A program made the translations under genes and the position numbers. DNA of 64,000 nucleotides from Pseudomonas cavernicola (GTDB taxonomy: Bacteria; Pseudomonadota; Gammaproteobacteria; Pseudomonadales; Pseudomonadaceae): contig NZ_QYUR01000002.1 in assembly GCF_003596405.1 (NCBI RefSeq), forward strand, positions 1,628,501-1,692,500, given 5' to 3'. The notes under the pieces are model-generated. The model searched no databases. It was not told the origin of the DNA and saw nothing but the letters and a program-made list of their open reading frames with translations. This document shows, piece by piece, positions 1-8,112 of the stretch; the stretch's first letter is position 1, and every line of letters begins with the position of its first letter.

Positions 1-1358
1 TTATTCCACGGCTGCTGGCGCAGGCGGTGGAGCGCGAGAATCCGGATCTGGTGCTGGAGCGGGTGTTGCCGCTGATCGAGGCGGTGGCGCGGCGTTCGGC
101 CTACTTGGTGTTGCTGACGGAAAATCCCAGCGCCTTGCTGCGCCTGCTGACGTTGTGCGCGGCGAGCCCGTGGATCGCCGAGCAGATCACCCGTTTCCCG
201 TTGTTGCTCGATGAGTTGCTTAACGAAGGGCGCCTGTTCAAGCCGCCCTTGGCACCGGAGCTGGCCGCCGAGTTGCGCGAGCGGCTGACGCGTATCCCCG
301 AGGATGACCTGGAACAGCAGATGGAGGCGCTGCGCCACTTCAAATTGGCCCATCGCCTGCGGGTGGCCGCTTCGGAGATCGCCGGAACCCTGCCGCTGAT
401 GAAGGTCAGCGACTACCTGACCTGGCTGGCCGAGGCGATCCTCGAGCAAGTGCTGGCGCTGGCCTGGCGCCAGACCGTGGCGAAAAGCGGCACCCCGCGG
501 CGTACCGATGGCAGCTTATGCGACCCGGACTTCATCATCGTCGGTTACGGCAAGGTCGGTGGTCTCGAACTCGGCCATGGCTCGGACCTGGACCTGGTGT
601 TTATTCACGATGGCGATCCGCAGGCGGAAACCGATGGCGCCAAACCCATCGACGGCGCGCAGTTCTTCAACCGCCTGGGGCAGCGCATCATCCATCTGCT
701 GACCACCCAGACCACTTCCGGCCAGCTCTACGAGGTCGATATGCGCCTGCGTCCGTCGGGCGCTTCCGGTCTGTTGGTCAGCTCGCTCGGTGCCTTCCAG
801 CGCTACCAGGAAAACGAAGCCTGGACCTGGGAACACCAGGCGCTGGTGCGCGCGCGCGTGTTGGTCGGCTGTCCACGTGTGGCCGCGGCGTTCGAGCAGG
901 TGCGCGCGCAAGTGCTCGGGCGGGCACGTGACCTCGATAAGCTGCGGGTGGAAGTCAGTGAGATGCGCGCGAAGATGCGCGACAACCTCGGTTCCAAGGA
1001 AACGGCCGCCGGCACCGCCGCAAATGCCTTCGAGGCCGCGGCACCGTTCGATCTGAAGCAGGACGCCGGTGGTATCGTCGATATCGAATTTATGGTGCAA
1101 TACGCCGCCTTAGCCTGGTCGCGCGAGTATCCAGCGCTGCTGCAGTACACCGATAACATCCGCATTCTAGAAGGGTTGGAGCATGCCGGGTTGATCCCAG
1201 GCGCAGATGCCACCCTGCTGCGGGAGGTCTACAAGGCCTATCGCGCAGCGGCCCATCGCCTGGCCCTGCAGAAGCAGGCGGGCATCGTCAGCGGCGAGCA
1301 GTTTCACCTCGAGCGCCGGGAAGTGATGCGGATCTGGCGCGAGTTAGGGCTGAGTTGA
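1..1358 (+). CDS. glnE: Glutamine synthetase adenylyltransferase, C-terminal part
   Basis: Bifunctional enzyme that adds AMP to, and removes it from, glutamine synthetase according to PII state, controlling nitrogen assimilation in the cytoplasm. The reading frame is already open at base 3, so the gene begins upstream; about 450 C-terminal codons of a protein normally near 950-980 residues are present. They include the second nucleotidyltransferase domain with the GSDLDLVF signature (bases about 571-603), the downstream DMRLRPSG segment, and the helical C-terminal domain ending RIWRELGLS. In this fragment the second transferase domain is the one expected to carry adenylylation. About 110 bp separate it from ilvE, so the two are probably separate units. 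Identification is firm; only the truncation by the window edge is unusual. Confidence 0.95.
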   Translation, partial: IPRLLAQAVERENPDLVLERVLPLIEAVARRSAYLVLLTENPSALLRLLTLCAASPWIAEQITRFPLLLDELLNEGRLFKPPLAPELAAELRERLTRIPEDDLEQQMEALRHFKLAHRLRVAASEIAGTLPLMKVSDYLTWLAEAILEQVLALAWRQTVAKSGTPRRTDGSLCDPDFIIVGYGKVGGLELGHGSDLDLVFIHDGDPQAETDGAKPIDGAQFFNRLGQRIIHLLTTQTTSGQLYEVDMRLRPSGASGLLVSSLGAFQRYQENEAWTWEHQALVRARVLVGCPRVAAAFEQVRAQVLGRARDLDKLRVEVSEMRAKMRDNLGSKETAAGTAANAFEAAAPFDLKQDAGGIVDIEFMVQYAALAWSREYPALLQYTDNIRILEGLEHAGLIPGADATLLREVYKAYRAAAHRLALQKQAGIVSGEQFHLERREVMRIWRELGLS

Positions 1359-1467
1359 TGATTCCGGCGAGCCGTCTGGCGGCTCGCTCAAATTGCCCAA
1401 GGGCCGCCACGCGCCGTAGTTTTTATAGGCGACCGTTGGCTGTACAGAATTCTTGAGGAGCAAAATT

Positions 1468-2391
1468 ATGTCGATGGCCGATCGTGATGGCGTGATTTGG
1501 TATGACGGCGAAATGGTCCAGTGGCGTGATGCCACCACCCATGTGCTGACTCACACCCTGCATTACGGCATGGGCGTATTTGAAGGCGTGCGTGCCTACG
1601 ATACCCCGCAAGGCACGGCGATTTTCCGCCTGCAGGCACACACTGATCGGCTGTTCGACTCGGCCCACATCATGGGCATGAAGATTCCGTTCTCGAAAGA
1701 AGAAGTCAACGAGGCGACCCGCGCCGCCGTGCGCGAGAACAACTTGGAAAGCGCCTATATCCGCCCGATGGTGTTCTACGGCTCTGAAGCCATGGGCCTG
1801 CGTGCCACCGGCTTGAAGGTGCACCTGATCGTCGCGGCCTGGAACTGGGGCGCGTACATGGGTGATGAAGCCCTGCAGGTTGGCATCAAGGTGCGCACCA
1901 GCTCCTTCACCCGTCACCACGTGAACATCTCCATGACCCGCGCCAAGGCCAACGGCAACTACATCAACTCGATGCTGGCCCTGCAGGAAGCCATCTCAGG
2001 CGGCGCCGACGAGGCCATGCTGCTGGATACCGAAGGCTACGTGGCCGAGGGTTCGGGCGAGAACATCTTTCTGGTCAAGAACGGCGTGGTGTACACCCCG
2101 GAGGTCACCTCCTGCCTCAATGGCATCACCCGCAACACCATCCTGGCCCTGGCCGACGAGATGGGCATCAAGGTGGTCGAGAAGCGCATCACCCGTGATG
2201 AGGTGTACATCGCCGACGAAGCCTTCTTCACCGGCACCGCCGCCGAAGTCACGCCGATCCGCGAAGTCGATGGCCGGCAGATTGGCATCGGTCGCCGTGG
2301 TCCGGTCACCGAGAAGTTGCAGAAAGCCTACTTCGACCTGGTTACCGGCAAGACCTCGGCGCATGCCGAATGGCGCACACTGGTAAAATAA
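1468..2391 (+). CDS. ilvE: Branched-chain amino acid aminotransferase
   Basis: PLP enzyme of fold type IV that interconverts Leu, Ile and Val with their 2-oxo acids, using glutamate/2-oxoglutarate as partner. The 307-residue length is typical. The PLP lysine is K160 in MTRAKANGNY, and the phosphate-binding EGSGENIF stretch follows. The ATG at 1468 is chosen because GAGGAG sits about 7 bases upstream; an in-frame TTG at 1453 has no comparable site. The downstream gap holds a REP palindrome (2449-2481) and a small hairpin (2536-2554) before the LPS core operon. The ilvE-waa adjacency is what I recall for pseudomonads generally. Confidence 0.95.
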   Translation: MSMADRDGVIWYDGEMVQWRDATTHVLTHTLHYGMGVFEGVRAYDTPQGTAIFRLQAHTDRLFDSAHIMGMKIPFSKEEVNEATRAAVRENNLESAYIRPMVFYGSEAMGLRATGLKVHLIVAAWNWGAYMGDEALQVGIKVRTSSFTRHHVNISMTRAKANGNYINSMLALQEAISGGADEAMLLDTEGYVAEGSGENIFLVKNGVVYTPEVTSCLNGITRNTILALADEMGIKVVEKRITRDEVYIADEAFFTGTAAEVTPIREVDGRQIGIGRRGPVTEKLQKAYFDLVTGKTSAHAEWRTLVK

Positions 2392-2448
2392 AAGCTGTAA
2401 GCGACGAGGCGGATGGGGCGGCCAAGGGCGATGCTTGTCGGCATCGAT

Positions 2449-2481
2449 GGTGGGTTACACCGCCGTCGCGGCTAACCCACC
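2449..2481. repeat. REP-type palindrome
   Basis: Imperfect palindrome with outer arms GGTGGGTTA (2449-2457) and TAACCCACC (2473-2481) and an inner GCCG/CGGC stem around TCG. It lies in the ilvE-waaF gap. A second member of the same family, with GGTGGATTA/TAATCCACC arms, is at 26637-26668. This is typical of dispersed extragenic palindromes in Pseudomonas. Confidence 0.75.
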
Positions 2482-2535
2482 CTGCGGGCGTCGCTTCGCG
2501 CATAGGCGTGAGAGAACTTGAATAAGGCTGTGACG

Positions 2536-2554
2536 GGGAGGCTCTAAGCCTCCC
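2536..2554 (+). terminator. Possible hairpin terminator after ilvE
   Basis: An 8-bp perfect stem GGGAGGCT/AGCCTCCC with loop CTA, 21 bases before the waaF start. There is no clear T-run after it, so it may be a weak terminator or a structure in the waaF leader. Confidence 0.35.
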
Positions 2555-2574
2555 TGATCATTTCCGGAGCTGTG

Positions 2575-3612
2575 ATGAGAATACTGATCGTAGGGCCGAG
2601 CTGGGTTGGCGACATGGTGATGGCGCAGACGCTGTTCGAGTGTCTGAAACAACGCCATCCCGAGTGCCTGATCGACGTACTGGCGCCTGAGTGGAGCCGG
2701 CCGATCCTTGAGCGCATGCCCGAGGTGCGTCAAGCGCTGAGCTTCCCGCTCGGCCATGGTGTGCTGGATATCGCCACCCGGCGCAAGGTCGGCAAGTCTC
2801 TGGCCGGCCAGTACGACCAGGCGATCCTCCTGCCCAACTCGCTAAAGTCGGCGCTTGTGCCCTGGTTCGCGGGGATTCCCAAGCGTACCGGCTGGCGCGG
2901 CGAGATGCGCTTTGGCCTGCTCAACGATATCCGCAAGCTCGACCCGGGCCGCTACCCGCTGATGATCGAGCGCTTTATGGCGCTGGCACATGAGCCTGGC
3001 GCCGCGCTGGCCACGCCGTATCCGCGGCCGAGTCTGCGAATCGACCCGGCCAGCCGCGAGGCCGCCTTGGCCAAGTTCGGCCTGAGTCTGGATCGTCCGG
3101 TGCTGGCACTCTGCCCTGGCGCCGAGTTCGGTGAGGCCAAGCGTTGGCCCTCCGATCATTACGCCAAGGTCGCTGAGCTGAAGATCCGTGCCGGCTGGCA
3201 GGTCTGGCTGTTCGGCTCGAAGAACGATTATGCGGTCGGTGAAGACATCCGCTCGCGCCTGATCCCCGGCCTGCGTGAAGAAGCGCGCAACCTCTCCGGC
3301 GAAACCTCGCTGGCCGAGGCGATCGACTTGCTGTCCTGCGCTGGCGCGGTGGTCTCCAACGACTCCGGCTTGATGCACGTCGCCGCCGCACTGAACCGCC
3401 CGCTGGTGGCGGTTTACGGTTCGACCTCGCCACAGTTCACCCCGCCGCTGGCCGAACAGGTGGAAATCGTCCGCTTAGGGCTAGAGTGCAGCCCGTGCTT
3501 CGATCGCACCTGCCGTTTCGGTCACTACAACTGCCTGCGCGAGCTCAAGCCGCGGCCGGTGGTCGAGGCGCTGGATCGGTTGGTCGCAGACCCGATCGAG
3601 GTCACTGAATGA
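2575..3612 (+). CDS. waaF: ADP-heptose:LPS heptosyltransferase II
   Basis: GT9-family transferase that adds the second L,D-heptose to Hep(I)-Kdo2-lipid A at the inner face of the inner membrane. The 345 residues begin MRILIVGPSWVGD, the standard WaaF N-terminus, and the C-terminal ADP-heptose-binding half contains SNDSGLMHVAAAL followed by the GSTSPQ segment. The ATG at 2575 follows GGAG at 2566; a GTG three bases earlier is also open. First gene of the core operon: its stop overlaps the waaC start by 4 bp (ATGA), implying translational coupling. Confidence 0.95.
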   Translation: MRILIVGPSWVGDMVMAQTLFECLKQRHPECLIDVLAPEWSRPILERMPEVRQALSFPLGHGVLDIATRRKVGKSLAGQYDQAILLPNSLKSALVPWFAGIPKRTGWRGEMRFGLLNDIRKLDPGRYPLMIERFMALAHEPGAALATPYPRPSLRIDPASREAALAKFGLSLDRPVLALCPGAEFGEAKRWPSDHYAKVAELKIRAGWQVWLFGSKNDYAVGEDIRSRLIPGLREEARNLSGETSLAEAIDLLSCAGAVVSNDSGLMHVAAALNRPLVAVYGSTSPQFTPPLAEQVEIVRLGLECSPCFDRTCRFGHYNCLRELKPRPVVEALDRLVADPIEVTE

Positions 3613-4670
3613 GGGTGTTGCTGGTCAAGACTTCCTCGCTGGGTGATGTGATCCATACCCTGCCGGCGCTGACCGATGCGGCGCGGGCGATTCCCGGTAT
3701 CCAGTTCGACTGGGTGGTGGAAGAGGGCTTTGCCGAGATTCCGGCCTGGCATCCGGCGGTGGCGCAGGTGATTCCGGTGGCGATCCGGCGCTGGCGCAAG
3801 AATTTCTGGCAGACCCTGAAAAATGGCGACTGGCGGCGTTTCAAGCGGCGCCTGCGCGAGACCGATTACGACCTGGTGATCGATGCTCAAGGCCTGCTGA
3901 AAAGCGCCTGGCTAACCCGTTATGTCAAAGCGCCAGTGGCCGGGCTGGACCGGGCTTCGGTGCGCGAACCGCTGGCCAGCCGGTTTTATGATCGCAGCTA
4001 CGCGGTGCCCTGGGGGCAGCATGCGGTCGAGCGCGTGCGTCAGTTGTTTGCCCAGGCGTTGGACTATCCGCTGCCCAACTCGGTGGGTGATTACGGGCTC
4101 AATCGCGCGCAACTGGCCGATACGCAGGCCAGCGCGCCCTATGTGCTGTTCCTGCATGGCACCACTTGGGACACCAAACATTGGCCGGAAACCTACTGGC
4201 GCGAACTTGCCGAACGCATGGGCGCGCTGGGCTGGGCGGTACGCTTGCCCTGGGGTAACCCGGCCGAGAAGGCGCGCGCCGAACGGATTGCCGCCGGCTT
4301 GGAAAACGCCGCGGTACTGCCCAAATTAGCTTTGGCAGGAATGGCCAAGGTGTTGGCCGGTGCCCGCGCTTGTGTGGCGGTGGATACCGGCCTGGGGCAC
4401 TTGGCCGCAGCCTTGGATGTGCCGACCCTATCGCTGTTCGGCCCAACCAATCCGGGCCTGACTGGCGCCTATGGGCGTTCGCAAATTCATCTGGCCAGCG
4501 ACTTCCCTTGCTCGCCCTGCCTGAAAAAGACCTGTGCCTATCAGCCGACGGCAGAAGATAAGCGCCGGCATGATCTTAAACGCGAGTGGCCATTGTGCTT
4601 TACCCGCTTGAATCCACAGCGTGTGGCGACTGAGCTGGAAGCGCTGTTGCTCGCCGAGGAAAGCGTCTGA
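3609..4670 (+). CDS. waaC: LPS heptosyltransferase I
   Basis: GT9-family enzyme that transfers the first heptose from ADP-L,D-heptose to Kdo2-lipid A. The 353-residue protein starts MRVLLVKTSSLGDVIHTLPA, a very characteristic WaaC N-terminus, and has the donor-binding stretch VDTGLGHLAAAL followed by LFGPTNP. It overlaps waaF by 4 bp and waaG by 1 bp (TGATG), so it is an internal member of the waa operon. Nothing is missing relative to the family. Confidence 0.95.
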   Translation: MRVLLVKTSSLGDVIHTLPALTDAARAIPGIQFDWVVEEGFAEIPAWHPAVAQVIPVAIRRWRKNFWQTLKNGDWRRFKRRLRETDYDLVIDAQGLLKSAWLTRYVKAPVAGLDRASVREPLASRFYDRSYAVPWGQHAVERVRQLFAQALDYPLPNSVGDYGLNRAQLADTQASAPYVLFLHGTTWDTKHWPETYWRELAERMGALGWAVRLPWGNPAEKARAERIAAGLENAAVLPKLALAGMAKVLAGARACVAVDTGLGHLAAALDVPTLSLFGPTNPGLTGAYGRSQIHLASDFPCSPCLKKTCAYQPTAEDKRRHDLKREWPLCFTRLNPQRVATELEALLLAEESV

Positions 4671-5794
4671 TGCAGTTGGCCTTTGTGCTCTACAAATACT
4701 TCCCGTTCGGCGGCCTGCAGCGCGACTTCATGCGCATCGCCTTGGAATGCCAGCGGCGTGGGCATGTGATTCGTGTCTACACCCTGATCTGGGAAGGTGA
4801 GGTGCCTGAGGGTTTCGAAGTGCTGGTGGCGCCGGTCAAGGCGCTGTTCAATCACCGCCGCAACGAGAAGCTGCTGGCCTGGGTCGAGGCTGATCTGGCC
4901 AAGCGCCCGGTCGATCGAGTGATCGGCTTCAACAAGATGCCGGGGCTGGATGTGTATTACGCCGCCGATGGCTGCTTCGAGGACAAGGCGCAGAACCTGC
5001 GCAACTCGCTGTACCGCAAGTGGGGCCGCTATAAGCACTTCTCCGACTACGAGCGCGCGGTGTTTGCGCCGGAGTCTGCAACTGAGGTGCTGATGATCTC
5101 CGAAGTGCAGCAGCCGCTGTTCGTGAAGCATTACGCCACCCCGGCGCAGCGCTTTCACCTGTTGCCGCCGGGTATCGCGCCGGATCGCAGGGCGCCGGCG
5201 AATGCCGCTGAGATTCGCGCCGAGTTTCGCCACGAATTCAACCTGCAAGACGATGACCTGCTGTTGGTGCAAATCGGCTCCGGCTTCAAGACCAAGGGCC
5301 TGGATCGCAGCTTGAAAGCCGTCGCCGCACTGCCGCGTGAGCTGAAAAAGCGCACCCGGTTGATCGTCATCGGTCAGGACGATCCAAAGCCGTTCCTGCT
5401 GCAGATCAAGGCGTTGGGGATTTCCGAGCAGGTGCAGATTCTCAAGGGCCGCAGCGATATTCCGCGCTTTCTTCTAGGCGCCGATCTGTTGATCCACCCG
5501 GCTTACAACGAGAACACCGGCACGGTATTGCTGGAAGCCTTGGTCGCCGGGTTGCCGGTGCTGGTCACCGATGTCTGCGGCTATGCCCATTACATCGAGG
5601 AGGCCGACTGTGGCCGGGTCGTGCCGAGCCCGTTCGAGCAGCAGCGGCTCAATCGTCTACTGATCGAGATGCTCGACGATGCTGAGCAGCGGGCGAGTTG
5701 GGCGCGTAACGGCCTGGCATTCGCAGGCGTGGCCGACCTCTATAGCCTGCCGCAACGCGCGGCGGATGTGATTCTGGCGGAGAAACAGGCTTGA
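4670..5794 (+). CDS. waaG: LPS core glycosyltransferase WaaG (WapG)
   Basis: GT4-family retaining glycosyltransferase that adds the first outer-core sugar to Hep(II). In enterics this is glucose; in P. aeruginosa, from memory, the homologue is called WapG and adds galactosamine, so the sugar here is undecided. The 374 residues open MQLAFVLYKYFPFGGLQRD and carry the GT4 EX7E motif ENTGTVLLE near residue 285. The start overlaps the waaC stop by 1 bp, and the stop overlaps the TTG start of waaP. Confidence 0.93.
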   Translation: MQLAFVLYKYFPFGGLQRDFMRIALECQRRGHVIRVYTLIWEGEVPEGFEVLVAPVKALFNHRRNEKLLAWVEADLAKRPVDRVIGFNKMPGLDVYYAADGCFEDKAQNLRNSLYRKWGRYKHFSDYERAVFAPESATEVLMISEVQQPLFVKHYATPAQRFHLLPPGIAPDRRAPANAAEIRAEFRHEFNLQDDDLLLVQIGSGFKTKGLDRSLKAVAALPRELKKRTRLIVIGQDDPKPFLLQIKALGISEQVQILKGRSDIPRFLLGADLLIHPAYNENTGTVLLEALVAGLPVLVTDVCGYAHYIEEADCGRVVPSPFEQQRLNRLLIEMLDDAEQRASWARNGLAFAGVADLYSLPQRAADVILAEKQA

Positions 5795-6639
5795 AACTGA
5801 TTTTGGCGGAACCCTTCCAGCGTCTGTGGGCCGGTCGCGATGCCTTCGCTGAAGTGGAGCGCCTTGAGGGCCAGGTCTACCGTGAGCTGGAAGGCCGGCG
5901 AACCTTGCGCACCGAGGTCGCAGGGCGCGGCTACTTCGTCAAGATTCACCGTGGCATCGGTTGGGCGGAAATCTTCAAGAACCTGCTGACTGCCAAACTG
6001 CCGGTGCTGGGTGCGGGTCAGGAGTGGCGGGCGATTCAGCGCTTGCATGAAGTCGGTGTGCCGACCATGACCGCAGTGGCATACGGCGAGCGCGGCAACA
6101 ATCCGGCTGGCCAGCATTCCTTTATCGTCACCGAGGAATTGGCGCCGACCGTTAGCCTGGAAGACTTCAGCCTCGACTGGGTCAAGCAGCCCCCGCTGCC
6201 GAAACTCAAGCGCGCGCTGATCGCCGAAGTGGCGAGGATGACTGGCGAAATGCACCGCGCGGGCGTCAATCACCGCGATTGCTATATTTGCCACTTCCTG
6301 CTGCACACCGACAAACCGGTCACCGCCGATGATTTCAAACTGTCACTGATCGATCTGCACCGGGCGCAAACACGCAGTGCCTTGCCGCGCCGTTGGCGTG
6401 ACAAGGATCTGGCTGGGTTGTACTTCTCGGCCATCAATATTGGTCTGACTCAGCGTGATAAGTTGCGCTTCCTGCGTGCTTATTTTTATGCAGCAAAGGG
6501 GCAGACAGCAGAAGGCCGCCGGCCACTGCGCCAGATTCTGCGCGACGAGGCGCGCCTCCTGCGCTGGCTGGAGCGTAAGGCAGATAAGCTGCTGGCCCGT
6601 TATGCCCGCAAATATGCGCCGGGTGCCGGCCATGAGTGA
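5791..6639 (+). CDS. waaP: LPS core heptose(I) kinase WaaP
   Basis: Protein kinase-fold enzyme that phosphorylates Hep(I) of the inner core using ATP; in P. aeruginosa it is essential for outer-membrane integrity. It has 282 residues: a nucleotide-binding YFVKIHRG segment (K51), the catalytic loop HRDCYICH with D163, and the metal-binding LIDLHRA with D188. The start is a TTG overlapping the waaG stop (TTGA). Its N-terminus KLILAEPFQRLWAGRDAF matches the usual WaaP start, and there is no nearby in-frame ATG. The stop overlaps the next start. Confidence 0.93.
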   Translation: MKLILAEPFQRLWAGRDAFAEVERLEGQVYRELEGRRTLRTEVAGRGYFVKIHRGIGWAEIFKNLLTAKLPVLGAGQEWRAIQRLHEVGVPTMTAVAYGERGNNPAGQHSFIVTEELAPTVSLEDFSLDWVKQPPLPKLKRALIAEVARMTGEMHRAGVNHRDCYICHFLLHTDKPVTADDFKLSLIDLHRAQTRSALPRRWRDKDLAGLYFSAINIGLTQRDKLRFLRAYFYAAKGQTAEGRRPLRQILRDEARLLRWLERKADKLLARYARKYAPGAGHE

Positions 6640-7369
6640 GTGGCGGCTGACCGAGGGCGCATCGGCCGAGCTGGCTGCAATCTTTACCGATCTCGATACG
6701 GTATTCGCCTTGCAGGGCGAGAACATCACCAGCGACCCGCTGTCGGAGGTGATCCGCGTCGAATGCCAGGGGCTGCGTTATTACGTCAAGCGTTATCACC
6801 GCGCCGGCAAGGGTTTACGCCGTTTTATCGGGCGGCCGCGGGTCAAGGCCGAGTGGCAGAACCTCAAATACTTCGCCAAGTGGGGCATTCCCACCGCGCC
6901 CATCGTGGCCTACGGGTTGGAGCGCAAGGCCGGTGCCTTTGTCCGGGGGGCACTGATCACACGTGAGCTTGCCGGTACCGAAGATATGGCCCAGTTGGCG
7001 CTGCGTGACGATGCTTGTCTGCGGGATCGCGCGTGGGTGGCGCGTGTCAGTCAGCAGTTGGCCCGGGCTACCCGCGCCCTGCATGAGCGCCACTTCACCC
7101 ATAACGATCTGAAGTGGCGCAACTTACTGGTCAACAGTCTGGGCGAGCTGTTTCTGATCGATTGCCCGACTGGCAGTTTCTGGTGGGGGCCATTGCTGCG
7201 CTATAGGATCATCAAGGACCTCGCCTGCCTGGATAAGGTGGCCAAGTACAAGCTGTCGCGTGCCCAGCGCCTGCGTTTCTATCTGCAATACCGTGGGCGC
7301 GAACGCCTGGATGCCGGCGACAAGAAAAGCATTCGACAGGTCGTCAAATTTTTCGAGGGACGTGAATGA
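6632..7369 (+). CDS. wapP: LPS core kinase, WapP-like
   Basis: A 245-residue kinase-fold protein in the position of PAO1 wapP. It is expected to phosphorylate an inner-core heptose, though the exact site is inferred. Key residues look intact: K53 in YYVKRYH, catalytic loop FTHNDLKWRN with D159, and metal-binding LIDCP with D177. The ATG at 6632 overlaps the end of waaP by 8 bp; the frame stays open upstream inside waaP, but the MSEWRLTEGA start is preferred by position. It ends overlapping wapQ by 4 bp. Confidence 0.85.
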   Translation: MSEWRLTEGASAELAAIFTDLDTVFALQGENITSDPLSEVIRVECQGLRYYVKRYHRAGKGLRRFIGRPRVKAEWQNLKYFAKWGIPTAPIVAYGLERKAGAFVRGALITRELAGTEDMAQLALRDDACLRDRAWVARVSQQLARATRALHERHFTHNDLKWRNLLVNSLGELFLIDCPTGSFWWGPLLRYRIIKDLACLDKVAKYKLSRAQRLRFYLQYRGRERLDAGDKKSIRQVVKFFEGRE

Positions 7370-8112
7370 AGGATTTCCTCGCCAGCGAAGATCGCGCGCT
7401 CCTCGAACGCCATGGGTTGGCTAGCTATGACGCGTTGTGGGCGCTCAAGCTGGAGGCGGTGGACGAGCCGAATGCCGAGCGCGGCGGTTGGAGCTGCGTG
7501 TATCGCCTGGATCTGGGCGATGCGGCCTATTACCTCAAGCGGCAGAGCAATTATTTGGGCCGCAGCCTAAAGCACCCGTTCGGTGAGCCGACATTTGCCC
7601 GCGAATTTCGCAATATTCAACGCTACCAACAGCTCGGCATCCCGGCACTGCGGGCAGCGTTCTTTGCCCAGCGGCGGGTGGCCGGCGAGCAGTGCGCGCT
7701 GTTGCTGACTCGGGCCTTGGATGGCTGGCAGGACCTCGAGCATTGGCTGCAGGGTTGGGCCGAGCGTAGTGAAGCGCAACGTATGGCCATCCTGCGGGCC
7801 TGTGGTGGGTTGGTCCGGCGTCTGCACGATGCGCGGCAGGTGCACGGTTGCTTCTATCCAAAACATATTTTTCTACGTGATAACGGCGGTGAGTTTGCCG
7901 CGCAGTTGATTGATTTGGAAAAGACCCGACCGCTGTTGTTCGGTGAGCGTGATCGGATCAAGGATCTGGAGCCGCTGCTGCGGCGGGCGAGCAATTGGAA
8001 TGAGGCGGAGGTTTGCCAGCTGCTCCTCGCTTATGTTGGCTCGGGCGGCGATGTCCAGCGCTGGTGGCAGCGTCTTGGCGCCCGGCGGCAGCACAAGGAG
8101 TTGCGCCGGTGA
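7366..8112 (+). CDS. wapQ: LPS core kinase-like protein, WapQ-like
   Basis: A 248-residue kinase-fold protein, overlapping wapP by 4 bp (ATGA) and the next gene by 4 bp (GTGA). The ATP-binding Lys is probably K58 (YYLKRQ) and the metal-binding Asp D183 (LIDLEKTRP). The catalytic loop reads HGCFYPKHIF (H160-F169); aligned to WaaP HRDCYICHF, the catalytic Asp position is Cys162. Either catalysis is atypical or the protein is a pseudokinase or partner of WaaP/WapP. The family is named as a heptose kinase in P. aeruginosa, which I recall rather than show. Confidence 0.8.
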   Translation: MKDFLASEDRALLERHGLASYDALWALKLEAVDEPNAERGGWSCVYRLDLGDAAYYLKRQSNYLGRSLKHPFGEPTFAREFRNIQRYQQLGIPALRAAFFAQRRVAGEQCALLLTRALDGWQDLEHWLQGWAERSEAQRMAILRACGGLVRRLHDARQVHGCFYPKHIFLRDNGGEFAAQLIDLEKTRPLLFGERDRIKDLEPLLRRASNWNEAEVCQLLLAYVGSGGDVQRWWQRLGARRQHKELRR

